From Syntrophobacter sp. SbD1 (lineage in GTDB: Bacteria; Desulfobacterota; Syntrophobacteria; Syntrophobacterales; Syntrophobacteraceae): a stretch of 57,075 bases of DNA. The stretch covers positions 1 to 57,075 of the forward strand of contig OMOE01000172.1 of the NCBI GenBank assembly GCA_900290365.1. The letters run 5' to 3'. Positions 23,180 through 32,121 of this stretch are shown here, one piece after another. A program made the position numbers and the translations under genes. Under the pieces are notes generated by a model that did not search any database, was not told where the DNA came from, and was given only the letters and a program-made list of their open reading frames with translations. The stretch's first letter is position 1. Every line of letters starts with the position of its first letter.

Positions 23180-25030
23180 CTAGTCTTTGATCGGAACAAT
23201 CGCGTTTTCAGGGCAGACCTGCGCACATACCGAACACCCCGTGCACAGCCCGGGATCAATTTGAATCGTTCCCTCCCTTACGTAAAAGGCCGGGCAACCC
23301 AGTTCGTCGATACAGTTGCGATGGTTTCTGCACTTGTTGCTGATCCTGAAAGCGCGCTTGCTCTCCAGTTTCAATCCCTTAGCGTACAACGTGCACATTT
23401 GCCTGGATATGACGACCGATACGCCTTCGAATTGGAGCGCCTGCCTGACTGCCTCGATGCTCTTCCTGATTTTAAAAGGCTCAATTACAGTCACAACGGG
23501 AATGCCTATCCCCCGGACGACTTCCTCGATGGAAACGCGGCCGTACCCCTTCAGCTTCAGCATGTTCATGTCCACTCCGGGGTTGGGCTGATGGCCCGTC
23601 ATGGCGGTGGTTCCGTTGTCCAGGATAACCAGGGTCAAATTATGATTGTTGAAAACCGCGTTGATCAGACCCGGTATGCCGCTGTGGAAAAATGTCGAAT
23701 CGCCGATAAAGGAGATTACCTTCTTCCCGGCGGCCTTTGAAAAACCGCATCCGGTACCGGCTGAAGATCCCATACAAATGAGGAAATCGGCCATGGAAAG
23801 CGGTGGAAGCACTCCCAGCGTGTAACAGCCGATGTCAGTCGGGTAAACGGTCTCCATGCCCTCCGCCGCTTTTTTCACGATATAATAGCTCGCCCGGTGA
23901 GAGCAGCCCGCGCAAAGATTTGGCGGCCGCTGAGCAATTTCCGGGATGTCGGATAGATCCGCGACGGCGGGAGGATTATAGGAGATGCCGAAATGAGCTG
24001 CAATTGTTTTCCTGACCATGGCCGGATCGAATTCATACAACCTGGAGAACAGATCGGGAGCTTTCCCGTCGATGGGAAGGGTCAGCCCGCGTTCCTGGGC
24101 AAACGCCTTGACCTCCACTTCCATATAAGGTTCGCCCTCTTCGACAACCAGGACCCGTTCGCATCCTTCGAGAAATGTCTTGATCAGGTTGTCCGGCATG
24201 GGATTGGAGAATCCGATTCTCAGGATTTTCACCTTCTCCTCGACCCCAAGGTCCTTCACCGCGTCCCGGACATAGTTGTAGCTGACGCCATTGCAAATAA
24301 TGCCCCACCGGCCTTCGCCTACGCAGAAATTGTATTCTGAGCTTTCGCTAATCTGCTTTGCTTCCTCCATGTTTTTCAAAAGCTTGGCATGGAGGTTCCG
24401 CGAGACCGCAGGTATAGTGACGTAGTTGAAGGGGTCCTTGATGAAATTTCCCTCCCTTTTTACCGGGCTGACCTCGCCCAAGGTGACGATCCCCGTCGAA
24501 TGATTGATCCGTGTAGTGGTCCTGAATAAGACGGGCTCGCGGATTTTCTCCGAAAGATCGAAAGCATAACGGACCATGACCCTTGCTTCCTCAACCGATG
24601 AGGGTTCGAGGATCGGAAGTCCGGACAGCTTTCCATAGAAGCGGTTGTCCTGTTCATTCTGGCTGGAAAACATGAAAGGATCGTCGGCGGTCAATATCAC
24701 CATCCCCCCTTTGATCCCTACATATGCAAGGGTCATAAGGGCATCCGCCGCCACGTTCAACCCGACATGTTTCATGACGGCCATGCTGCGCAACCCGCAA
24801 TTGGCCGCGGCCGCGGCAACCTCGAGCGCGACTTTCTCGTTGACGCTGTATTCGAAATAAAGTTCGCTCTCCTGAGACATCTCGAACAGATTTGAGCTGA
24901 TCTCCGATGACGGTGTCCCCGGATAGGTGGCCCCCACGGCCAAGCCGGCCTCGATGGCCCCCCTTGCAATGGCCTCATTGCCCAGGAGAAACATTTTCAG
25001 GCCGCTATGCCCTTGTAGTAATTTGTGCAT
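23180..25030 (-). CDS. iorA: Indolepyruvate:ferredoxin oxidoreductase alpha subunit
   Basis: The 616-residue protein carries the pyrimidine-binding domain (GVGATYPGTPSSEIS-like segment near residue 30), the thiamine-pyrophosphate domain (GDSTFFHSGIPGLINAVFN near 440), and a C-terminal iron-sulfur region. The latter has NKCRNHRNCIDELGCPAF, then CTGCSVCAQVCPENAI. This is the full IorA layout. It is first in the leftward iorA-iorB-paaK operon. Its promoter must lie in the 500-base gap to the right, but none is clear. Confidence 0.96.
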   Translation of the reverse strand: MHKLLQGHSGLKMFLLGNEAIARGAIEAGLAVGATYPGTPSSEISSNLFEMSQESELYFEYSVNEKVALEVAAAAANCGLRSMAVMKHVGLNVAADALMTLAYVGIKGGMVILTADDPFMFSSQNEQDNRFYGKLSGLPILEPSSVEEARVMVRYAFDLSEKIREPVLFRTTTRINHSTGIVTLGEVSPVKREGNFIKDPFNYVTIPAVSRNLHAKLLKNMEEAKQISESSEYNFCVGEGRWGIICNGVSYNYVRDAVKDLGVEEKVKILRIGFSNPMPDNLIKTFLEGCERVLVVEEGEPYMEVEVKAFAQERGLTLPIDGKAPDLFSRLYEFDPAMVRKTIAAHFGISYNPPAVADLSDIPEIAQRPPNLCAGCSHRASYYIVKKAAEGMETVYPTDIGCYTLGVLPPLSMADFLICMGSSAGTGCGFSKAAGKKVISFIGDSTFFHSGIPGLINAVFNNHNLTLVILDNGTTAMTGHQPNPGVDMNMLKLKGYGRVSIEEVVRGIGIPVVTVIEPFKIRKSIEAVRQALQFEGVSVVISRQMCTLYAKGLKLESKRAFRISNKCRNHRNCIDELGCPAFYVREGTIQIDPGLCTGCSVCAQVCPENAIVPIKD

Positions 25031-25531
25031 TTATATAACCTCGCAAGTGATGCCGGTTTGTTTCGGCAGCACTACTCCAGGCGGCGCAATATCCGCGCAG
25101 TAAGAATTGGAATCGTTCGCTATAAGAGCCACGAACATCATAGTAAGGAGCTTGACGGGCTGAGTGATTCGGCACGTAGGACGGATAGGCCTAGGGAGTA
25201 CGGGAAAAAACTTGCTGCAGGAACAGGCTGTCGCGCCGCTTGCTTACGATCTCAAATCCCCTCTGCCTCTTAGAAAGCGGGGAACTCAACCTTGGCCGGA
25301 AGCTTCGGGGAGTCTCCGATGAACCTTAGCTACAACGTGGCTATTTAATAGCTGAGATTAGGCTGTCAGTCAAGCAAAATTGATTGACCATAAAATTATT
25401 CCCGGTTGGGGATTTTTTGATGATAACTTAATGATTATAGGCAGACAGCAAAGATTATGTTCGGGTTCGGCAGGCCTGCCGGCAAATCTTCCGGCGGCCT
25501 TTGACGCGGTGAAAAGGAAGGGGTTATTTAC
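25031..25531. other. Divergent intergenic region, no gene seen
   Basis: This 501-base spacer between iorA (leftward) and the acuA-like gene (rightward) should hold both promoters. The only distinct sequence seen is a perfect 14-bp palindrome, CGGCAGGCCTGCCG, at 25468-25481, about 50 bases before the acuA-like start, which may be an operator. An AT-rich stretch lies at 25365-25440. No RNA gene or further coding frame was recognised. Confidence 0.5.
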
Positions 25532-26158
25532 GTGACTGAACAACTCACCATGGAGACCCTGATGGGGCAACTATCGGTGATTACCTCTGCTGCTGCCGAT
25601 GAGATCTGTGAGTTCAGTTTCGACAAGCAGTTCAGCGAGCATACCGGGTTTCGTTCACTCTACACAAGGTGTGAAAGCCTTAAAATGAGGGCGGCCGAAG
25701 ATGATGCAAACGTAGTCCTTGCGGTAACCGGTGGTAGAAACATCATCGGTTTTGCTGTTCTTGCCTATCCGGAACCTTATCAGCGCTGGGTCAGGCTCGA
25801 GCCTAGAGTTATGATGGAGGTAAAAGCAATAGAGGTTATCCGCGACTGGAGGAAAATGGGGGTCGGCGCCGCCCTCCTTAAAAGTATGCTCTCTCATCCC
25901 GAAGTGGAGGAAAAAATCATATATATGGTAGGCTATACCTGGACCTGGGATTTGAGCGGCACGAAAATGAGCGGATCGCAATACCGGAAAATGATGATCC
26001 GCCTTTTCCAACCCTTTCAGTTTAACGAATGTGTAACCAACGAGCCTAATATTTGCCTGGACCCGGACAATCTTTTCATGTGCCGGATCGGCAAAAACGT
26101 CAGTGCCCGGCTCCGTGACGACTTCAAATGGCTCCTGTTTGGCGTAAATCCCAGATGA
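25532..26158 (+). CDS. acuA: AcuA-like protein acetyltransferase (GNAT)
   Basis: The 208-residue protein has the AcuA pattern: LAYPEPYQRW near residue 77, MEVKAIEVIRDWRKMGVGAA near 92 with the acetyl-CoA loop, then TWTWDLSGTKMSGSQYRK and FMCRIGKNVS near the end. In Bacillus subtilis AcuA acetylates and inactivates acetyl-CoA synthetase. The GTG start has GGAAGGGG upstream. The 15-base gap to the cNMP/CBS gene suggests one transcript. The presumed target could be one of the AMP-forming ligases in this window, which is inference. Confidence 0.82.
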   Translation: MTEQLTMETLMGQLSVITSAAADEICEFSFDKQFSEHTGFRSLYTRCESLKMRAAEDDANVVLAVTGGRNIIGFAVLAYPEPYQRWVRLEPRVMMEVKAIEVIRDWRKMGVGAALLKSMLSHPEVEEKIIYMVGYTWTWDLSGTKMSGSQYRKMMIRLFQPFQFNECVTNEPNICLDPDNLFMCRIGKNVSARLRDDFKWLLFGVNPR

Positions 26159-26173
26159 AGCCGTGGGGTTCCA

Positions 26174-27994
26174 ATGATGATCCCTCCTAAAGAGTTCATA
26201 AAGAAAATCAGACCTTTTTCCTTCCTCTCCGAAGAAGAGCTTTGTATTCTTATGTCCTGTCTCGAAGTCGACCAGTTCTTAAGGGGCCGGACGATCTATG
26301 AAAAAGGGGACGCCCGCAGTTTCGTCTACCTGATATTCTCGGGGCTGGTGGGCCTGTTCGAGAACGAACTGCCTGTCGATTATCTTTCCAGAGGCGAAGT
26401 GTTCGGAATCGTGGCTACCGGGGGCGCTCCCTACGCTCTCAAGGCCAAGGTGGTCCGGGATACCGTATGCTACATGTTTGCAGCGGACAAATTTCAGCAG
26501 GTCTTTGATGGAAACGACCGGTTTTCATCTTTTTTCCTTTCATTGATCGCGAGGCGTTTCCGCTCGTTCAAAGATATCGCCGTTCGCGGAGCAGTCCTGG
26601 ATGAGACGGCCTATATCTCACCTGTTGAAAAAGCCTTATTCAAAGACCCTGTTGTTTGCAGCCCGGACTCTATTGTGGAACAGGCCGTTTCCATAATGGA
26701 CGCCAACCGCGTGAGTTCTGTCGTAGTCGTGGACGGCGGATTGAAACCTTTGGGGATATTTACACACAAGGACCTTAGACGGGCCGTAATAACCGGTGGT
26801 CAGGAACGCCCGGTTTCAAGCTTCATGTCGCATCCGGTGAAAACCAGGCCTCATAATTCAACCCTGTTCGAAGCTCTGAGCGAGATGATCGAATCAGACA
26901 TAAATCATCTCGTAATAACCAAGGCAGACAAGGTTTTCGGGGTAATCACAAGAAAAGACGTCCAGATTCACTTTGAACCATCCTCTTCAATAATTTCCCA
27001 GTTCAGGAGAATAAATAAAACAATTTCGATGGAAGAGCTCGAAGCCGTCTACAAGACCATAAACCTGTCTGTGGCAAAGCTCGCGATGAATGGTCCAAAC
27101 TTCTACAGTCTGACCGAGATAATCTCGTCGATTCATGATGCGATTATCAACAAGGTCATCCACCTTACAAGTGCAGAACTGCCGGCCGAAAGATTCGTGT
27201 GGGTCCACATGGGCGGCCTTGGCAGAAAGGAAGAGATCCTTGCAACCGATCAGGACAACGCCCTTATCAACAGCGGTGGGCAATTGTCCGAATTTGCCGA
27301 AGCGGTCGTCGAAGGACTTGCCCGGATAGGAATACCAAAGTGCACGGGAAATTACATGGCGTCCAACCCCGCTTGGAACCAAAGTTTATCTGCCTGGCAG
27401 GATCGCTTCAGGCTTTGGTTCAATGAGCCTGTCCCGGAACATGTGAGGTTTCTCACGGTATTTTTGGATATGAGGCCGGTCTGCGGGGACGACGCCATGT
27501 TCGCCGAACTGGCCGAATCGATAAGGAGAAGCGTCAACGGGGAGGCGTTGAAGCTCCTGGCCTCTGATGCCGTCGAGATCGAACCGCCCGTGGGGATCTT
27601 CGGCATCACCGGACTCAGTAAAGGCTTAAACCTGAAAAGATATGGAATTTACCCGATCGTAAACGGTGTAAGGGTACTTGCGATGGATCAGGGAATGGTG
27701 GAAATCACCAATACAAAAGAGCGGCTGGAAGCGCTCCAAGACAGTGGGGTAGTCGGAAAACAGATGTGCCACGATCTTCTCGAATCTTTCGGCTTTGTCC
27801 AGGACCTCAGGCTTAGAAATCACTCCACGTCCCTTTTGAGTGAGACCAAAGCCGATAATCTCGTCAAAGGAAAAGACCTCTCAAAAGTCGACATGCTCAT
27901 TTTGAAGGAATCCCTCAAAGTCATATCTTCTTTTCAAAAGTTCCTTATGGCAAAATACAATGTGAAGGGTGCGGACTCGTTTAGCCCTTTTTGA
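26174..27994 (+). CDS. cNMP-binding/CBS/DUF294 nucleotidyltransferase-like signalling protein
   Basis: The 606-residue protein has four parts: a cyclic-nucleotide-binding-type domain (residues about 10-125, GRTIYEKGDARSFVYLIFSG), a CBS pair (about 155-275), a GlnD-like nucleotidyltransferase domain with MGGLGRKEEILATDQDNAL near 345-365, and a C-terminal DUF294 substrate-binding helical domain. Family members often lie beside acetyl-CoA synthetase and DnaQ-like exonuclease genes in proteobacteria. Here it sits between an AcuA-type acetyltransferase and such an exonuclease, so a role in nutrient or energy-state control of acyl-CoA synthesis is plausible. The nucleotidyl substrate is unknown. 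Confidence 0.88.
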   Translation: MMIPPKEFIKKIRPFSFLSEEELCILMSCLEVDQFLRGRTIYEKGDARSFVYLIFSGLVGLFENELPVDYLSRGEVFGIVATGGAPYALKAKVVRDTVCYMFAADKFQQVFDGNDRFSSFFLSLIARRFRSFKDIAVRGAVLDETAYISPVEKALFKDPVVCSPDSIVEQAVSIMDANRVSSVVVVDGGLKPLGIFTHKDLRRAVITGGQERPVSSFMSHPVKTRPHNSTLFEALSEMIESDINHLVITKADKVFGVITRKDVQIHFEPSSSIISQFRRINKTISMEELEAVYKTINLSVAKLAMNGPNFYSLTEIISSIHDAIINKVIHLTSAELPAERFVWVHMGGLGRKEEILATDQDNALINSGGQLSEFAEAVVEGLARIGIPKCTGNYMASNPAWNQSLSAWQDRFRLWFNEPVPEHVRFLTVFLDMRPVCGDDAMFAELAESIRRSVNGEALKLLASDAVEIEPPVGIFGITGLSKGLNLKRYGIYPIVNGVRVLAMDQGMVEITNTKERLEALQDSGVVGKQMCHDLLESFGFVQDLRLRNHSTSLLSETKADNLVKGKDLSKVDMLILKESLKVISSFQKFLMAKYNVKGADSFSPF

Positions 27995-28149
27995 TGTGGA
28001 GAGCGCAGAGAAAAGCAAATCGGGTGGCACGCGGAGACGCAGAGGGCGCAGAGAGTGCAAATGAAAACTCAAAACTCGGATGGCACTCGCATGCGCGGAG
28101 TTTGCTCCCTTCAGCCTAAACCCCTTCAGCCTAAACTTGGTATTCCCCA

Positions 28150-28761
28150 ATGCTGTTAAAAGACTGCCGGTTTTGCGCTATTGATTTGGAAACCACGGGC
28201 CTCGACCCGCGGAAGGACGAGATTATAGCTTTTGCCGCCATCCCGATGCGTGGGTCGAGAATAGCGGTGCATGAGGGCTGCTATACTCTTGTAAGGCCGA
28301 AAAAATATAAACTCGAGGCTATGAAATTTCACGGCCTAAGCAGAAATGATCTCGAAGGCGCCCCTTCGTTCGAGGAAGTTGCCCCCGAGATACTGAAGGC
28401 CCTGGACGGGATCATTGTCGGACATAGCGTCGAATACGATCAGGAATTCCTCAAAGCGCATTTCAAGCGAATTGGGACCAGGCTCAAAAGTGAGTACCTG
28501 GACATAGTAGTCATCGAACAATGGCTTGGCCGGGAGTGCGGGAAGAAAGACCCCGATTTTTCGCTTTTCTCGCATTTTTCGCTTAACGGCATTATGAGCC
28601 GCTACGGCCTTAAAGAGTCTTACAGGCACAATGCAATGGCGGATGCTTTTTGCGCAGCACAGATCTTCCAGATGCAGATGAGAAGACTGGCCGATTTCGG
28701 CGTAGATTCCCTTTGGTCGTTGAAACAGGTTGTGCGCAGCTGCACGTATAGCACATGGTAG
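28150..28761 (+). CDS. DnaQ-like 3'-5' exonuclease (DEDDh)
   Basis: The 203-residue exonuclease has all DEDDh motifs: Exo I AIDLETTGLDP near residue 11, Exo II VGHSVEYDQEFLKAHF near 92-107, and Exo III YRHNAMADAFCAAQ near 158-171 with the catalytic histidine and aspartate. It resembles the polymerase III epsilon domain but lacks the PolC-binding tail, so it is probably a stand-alone nuclease. No clear ribosome-binding site precedes the ATG. It is 155 bases after the cNMP/CBS gene, the same pairing found next to acetyl-CoA synthetase in other proteobacteria. Its stop lies within an inverted repeat. Confidence 0.88.
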   Translation: MLLKDCRFCAIDLETTGLDPRKDEIIAFAAIPMRGSRIAVHEGCYTLVRPKKYKLEAMKFHGLSRNDLEGAPSFEEVAPEILKALDGIIVGHSVEYDQEFLKAHFKRIGTRLKSEYLDIVVIEQWLGRECGKKDPDFSLFSHFSLNGIMSRYGLKESYRHNAMADAFCAAQIFQMQMRRLADFGVDSLWSLKQVVRSCTYSTW

Positions 28762-28834
28762 CGCCGCCTACCATGGCGGCGTTGTTCATTTGTGCATGGA
28801 ATCTCCAATCGCCGCCATGGAAGGCGGCGCTGCC
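28757..28834. repeat. Inverted repeat of GCC-rich dispersed units
   Basis: The arms 28757-28781 and 28810-28834 are complementary at 23 of 25 positions and would form a strong RNA hairpin. The right arm resembles the single copy at 2712-2736. The left arm includes the exonuclease stop codon. It might act as a terminator-like stem, but there is no T-run. Confidence 0.65.
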
Positions 28835-28892
28835 ACAGAGATTTGGGATTTCGCCAGAACAGATTCACCGTGTTCAACCCCCTCAATTCCCC

Positions 28893-28939
28893 TTGACATC
28901 CCAGCCAGACTGAAGCTACAGTATAGCCGTATTATAGCT
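28893..28939 (+). promoter_or_regulatory. Candidate promoter with AGCCGTATTATAGCT site
   Basis: TTGACA (28893-28898), 18-base spacer, TACAGT (28917-28922), then AGCCGTATTATAGCT (28925-28939) two bases on. This is the same order and spacing as at 16303-16349, and the site differs from the one at 5084-5098 in one base. It would drive the acyl-CoA cluster starting at 29120. Confidence 0.5.
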
Positions 28940-28963
28940 TGAGACCGCCACTCCTCCAGCTAA

Positions 28964-29010
28964 TTAGTGTCCATCCGGAAACTCCTGATGTGACACTTAC
29001 AGTTTCCAAT
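28964..29010. repeat. 47-bp dispersed repeat, copy 1
   Basis: It starts TTAGTGTCCATCCGGAAACT and ends ACAGTTTCCAAT. A copy with one difference lies at 55167-55213, 26 kb away. Internally AGTGTC..ATCCGG pairs imperfectly with CCGGAT..GACACT. Confidence 0.8.
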
Positions 29011-29119
29011 GTTGAACTCGATCGAATAGCCATTACGATTGAAACTCCTGTGTGAAAGCCAAACCCGCAAGCGGGTTTGGCCGACCAAATGCTCGACCCA
29101 GGGAGGAGCAAAGAGACCC

Positions 29120-30670
29120 ATGAAGACATTTTGTACTCTTAGAAGCATGCTGGCGCGAAATCTGGAATACAACCCCGAAAAGATTGCTCTTATAGAGGGC
29201 GAGAGGCAATATACCTACAGGGATTTCGCCAACCGGACCTACGGCATCGGCAATGCGTTGATCGGGCTGGGTTTGGAAAAAGGTGACCGGGTTGCAGTGT
29301 TGAGCCGTAACAGCATTGAGAGTGCGGAGTCATACTTTAGCATACCCAATGCCGGGCTGGTCCTTGTGCTGCTGAATTTCAGGCTGGCCGGTCCTGAACT
29401 TTTGAGGGTCCTGGTCGATGCCCGGGTCTCGGCTGTTATGGTAAATGAAGAATTCCTGGGGACCATAGAAGCAATCAAACCAGGTCTGGACTTCATTGGA
29501 CACTATATCTTCATCGGTGATAGTCGGAAGACCGCTGCCGGCTGGCTGAGCTATGAAAACATGGCTTCACAGTACCCGTGCAGCGAACCGGAGGTCGATA
29601 TCAAGGAAGACGATGTGGCCGCCCTTATGTACACGAGCGGCACCACCGGCCTTCCCAAGGGATGTATGGTTTCACATCTCAATTTATTTCACATGGGCAG
29701 AGCCATCACCATTGAGATGAAAACGGATACCCATGACGTGGGGATTATCGCCTGTCCCCTTTTTCATGTAGCGGGGCTTGAGGTCCTGAGCAACACCATG
29801 TACTGCGGAGCAACTTCGGTCGTTATGCCGCAGTGGGACCCGGAGCAGTTCATGTACCTCGTGGCGAAGCACAAAGTCACAACCGGTATGATTGCCACCC
29901 CTATGATGCTCTTCCTGGTCGAACACTTCAAGACCGGTGATTATGATCTTTCCAGCCTGAAAAAATTATTCTTCGCGGGAGCACCCGTTACTCCGATAGT
30001 TTTCCAGAAAGCCATCGAACGGTTCGGCAACATCTTCGTGCATCTTTACGGCACCAGTGAAACCACCGGCGCCGCCACCATCCTGCGGCTCGAAGAAGTC
30101 GCTGAAGCGCTGGCGCAGGGCAACACACATATTCTCGGTTCGTGCGGCAGGTCCTTTTCGGACATGGGGAGCATGGTGGTCGATGATAACGACAGCCCTG
30201 TCCCTGCCGGCGGGATAGGGGAGATAAGGGTGCGGGGCCTCGGCAACGTCTCGGGCTACTGGAACAAAGAGGAGGAGACGAAAAAGAGCTTCAAAAACGG
30301 TTGGTACTACCCGCTGGACCTGTGCAAGGTCGACGAAAACGGGTTTATATACGTTGTGGATAGAAAAAAGGATATGATAATCTCGGGCGGAGAGAACGTT
30401 TATCCGGCAGAGGTGGAAAGCGCCCTGTACAGACACCCGGCAGTTTACCAGGCAGCGGTGATTGGCACGAGTGACCATAAATGGGGAGAGGCTGTCACGG
30501 CCCTCATAGTCAGGAAAGAAAATGCGCCTGTGACCGAAGAAGAGATCAGGTCTTTTTGCAAACAAGAGATTGCGGGCTACAAAGTGCCCAAGAAGGTTTT
30601 CTTTGTTGATTCCCTGCCCATGAGCGCCAGCGGCAAGCTCCTCAAATACATGCTCAGGGAGAAATATTAA
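29120..30670 (+). CDS. AMP-forming acyl-CoA synthetase (class I adenylate-forming)
   Basis: The 516-residue ligase has the P-loop YTSGTTGLPKG near residue 172, YGTSETTG near 309, and the C-terminal hinge DRKKDMIISGGENVYPAEVE near 415. The catalytic lysine lies in MSASGKLLKYM at the end. The start at 29120 follows GGGAGGAG; the frame is open upstream through repeat sequence. It converts a carboxylate to its CoA thioester via an acyl-adenylate. It opens a rightward operon with ACT, PanE-like and activase genes. The carboxylate is not readable. Confidence 0.92.
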   Translation: MKTFCTLRSMLARNLEYNPEKIALIEGERQYTYRDFANRTYGIGNALIGLGLEKGDRVAVLSRNSIESAESYFSIPNAGLVLVLLNFRLAGPELLRVLVDARVSAVMVNEEFLGTIEAIKPGLDFIGHYIFIGDSRKTAAGWLSYENMASQYPCSEPEVDIKEDDVAALMYTSGTTGLPKGCMVSHLNLFHMGRAITIEMKTDTHDVGIIACPLFHVAGLEVLSNTMYCGATSVVMPQWDPEQFMYLVAKHKVTTGMIATPMMLFLVEHFKTGDYDLSSLKKLFFAGAPVTPIVFQKAIERFGNIFVHLYGTSETTGAATILRLEEVAEALAQGNTHILGSCGRSFSDMGSMVVDDNDSPVPAGGIGEIRVRGLGNVSGYWNKEEETKKSFKNGWYYPLDLCKVDENGFIYVVDRKKDMIISGGENVYPAEVESALYRHPAVYQAAVIGTSDHKWGEAVTALIVRKENAPVTEEEIRSFCKQEIAGYKVPKKVFFVDSLPMSASGKLLKYMLREKY

Positions 30671-30688
30671 CAAAAAGGAGAAGTTCTT

Positions 30689-31132
30689 ATGAAACTCAAA
30701 CAACTTGTCGTGTCCATTGAGAATTCTCCGGTCCGCCTATACCAGGTAACCGCCGCCCTGGGGGATGCGGGAATTAACCTGAGGGCACTCAACCTGGTGG
30801 ATACCGGGGCTTTTGGCCAGCTCAGGCTGCTCGTTTCAGACATCGCAAAAGCCAGGCGAATTCTAATGGAATTGCAATTGCCCGCCTTCGTCAACGAAGT
30901 CGTTGCAGCGCTGATCCCCGACGTTCCCAAAAGCCTGGCCAATGTTCTCAAACCGCTTAGCGACGCCGGCGTGTATGCAACCAGCATGTACGCATTTACC
31001 GGATTTGCAAATGATAAGGCTGTCATGATCTTCCGGTTCAGCGACAATGACAGGGCCATAGAATTGCTCAAGGAAAACGGGTTGACCATTCTGGACTCCG
31101 AGGCCTTTGGGATACTGGAAAGCGAACGGTAG
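30689..31132 (+). CDS. Tandem ACT-domain protein
   Basis: The 147-residue protein consists of two ACT-type beta-alpha-beta units: LVVSIENSPVRLYQVTAALG at residues 6-25, then a second unit starting VPKSLANVLKPLSDAGVYAT near 79. Such two-ACT proteins bind amino acids or related ligands and commonly sit next to phenylacetate-CoA ligase or IorAB genes in anaerobes. It is 18 bases after the acyl-CoA synthetase and has AAAGGAG upstream. It probably serves as a ligand-sensing modulator of the ligase; no catalytic domain is present. Confidence 0.88.
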   Translation: MKLKQLVVSIENSPVRLYQVTAALGDAGINLRALNLVDTGAFGQLRLLVSDIAKARRILMELQLPAFVNEVVAALIPDVPKSLANVLKPLSDAGVYATSMYAFTGFANDKAVMIFRFSDNDRAIELLKENGLTILDSEAFGILESER

Positions 31133-31151
31133 ACAGCAAAGGGGAAATTCC

Positions 31152-32117
31152 ATGACGAAAGAAGATCCTGACTTTACGGCCAAAAGATTTGCAGTGGCCG
31201 GCGCCGGACCTGTGGGTTGCATAGTGGCGGCTTTTCTTTCAAAGGGCGGCTATGAGGTCGCACTTTGCGATGTCATCCCCGAGATGGTCGACCCCGCGAA
31301 GACCACCGGCATCTCCATAGAGGGCGCCGAACAGCTCCATCAGAAAGTGGCCCGCACGTGTCATGGCGTTGACGAACTGGCGCAATACGACCCGGATGTC
31401 ATTTTCATTACAGTCAAGGCAAATGCGCTGCCGCTGATCGTTTCGGCACTCGAGGAATTCCAAAGAGAAGGCAGGTACCTCGTAAGCTGGCAGAACGGGA
31501 TCGATACCGAACTTGAGATTGCAAAGGTGCTCGGGAAAAAACCGGTCATGAGGGGCGTGGTTAACTGGGGGTGCGGGATGAAGGGCCCATGCAGGGTCAT
31601 TATGGAGTTCCACCATCCCCCGCATTACGTTCAGGAGCTTGCGCCCGAATCTGCCCCCGCCGCCGTAGGGGTCGCAAAGATATTGACCGAGTGCGGACTG
31701 CCCACCCTGCATACCGATAAAATCGTCTCCATGGTCTGGCGAAAATCTGTTATGAACGCGGCCATGAACCCGGTATGCGCGGTTACCGGCCTCACGATGG
31801 CGCAGGCCACCAAGGATCCGATAATCTTCGGCCTCGTGGACTCATTGGTCAAAGAGTGCATCAAGGTGGCTCGAGCAAACGAAATCATGCTTGGATTCGA
31901 CTACTATCCGCAGGCGATCGAGTACATGAAAAACGCGGGCAACCACAAGCCTTCCATGCTGATGGACATTGAAGCCAAGAGGCGTACCGAAATCGACTAC
32001 ATAAACGGCAAATTCGTCGAATATGGAAAACAGGCCGGGCTGGAAACTCCTTACAACGCATCTCTTCAATCGCTGGTAAAAGGACTGGAATCAGCCATGG
32101 AGTCCCGAAGGAGATGA
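31152..32117 (+). CDS. Ketopantoate reductase-like oxidoreductase (PanE/ApbA family)
   Basis: The 321-residue protein has an N-terminal Rossmann domain with VAGAGPVGCIVAAFLSKGG, the ApbA-type ITVKANALP near residue 90, MRGVVNWGCG near 130, and the C-terminal helical domain with WRKSVMNAAMNPVCAVTGLT, where the lysine is the usual catalytic residue. The ATG at 31152 follows AAGGGG. Its place between ACT, ligase and activase genes suggests reduction of some 2-oxoacid rather than pantothenate synthesis. A 2-hydroxyacid product would be a natural precursor for the neighbouring dehydratase-type proteins, but this is inference. Confidence 0.87.
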   Translation: MTKEDPDFTAKRFAVAGAGPVGCIVAAFLSKGGYEVALCDVIPEMVDPAKTTGISIEGAEQLHQKVARTCHGVDELAQYDPDVIFITVKANALPLIVSALEEFQREGRYLVSWQNGIDTELEIAKVLGKKPVMRGVVNWGCGMKGPCRVIMEFHHPPHYVQELAPESAPAAVGVAKILTECGLPTLHTDKIVSMVWRKSVMNAAMNPVCAVTGLTMAQATKDPIIFGLVDSLVKECIKVARANEIMLGFDYYPQAIEYMKNAGNHKPSMLMDIEAKRRTEIDYINGKFVEYGKQAGLETPYNASLQSLVKGLESAMESRRR

Positions 32118-32121
32118 TGAG

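Larger units (their letters stand above)
28762..29119. other. Intergenic region with promoter and repeats
   Basis: No gene is visible. From left to right it holds the GCC-rich hairpin, a candidate promoter/operator (28893-28939), a 47-bp dispersed repeat (28964-29010), and a small hairpin AAACCCGCAAGCGGGTTT near 29065, just ahead of the ligase ribosome-binding site. Confidence 0.55.

Noticed and set aside
28079..28094. Sigma-54-like promoter TGGCAC...TGCG before the exonuclease
   Set aside because: The -12 element lacks the TTGC core and the match is inside repeat-like spacer.
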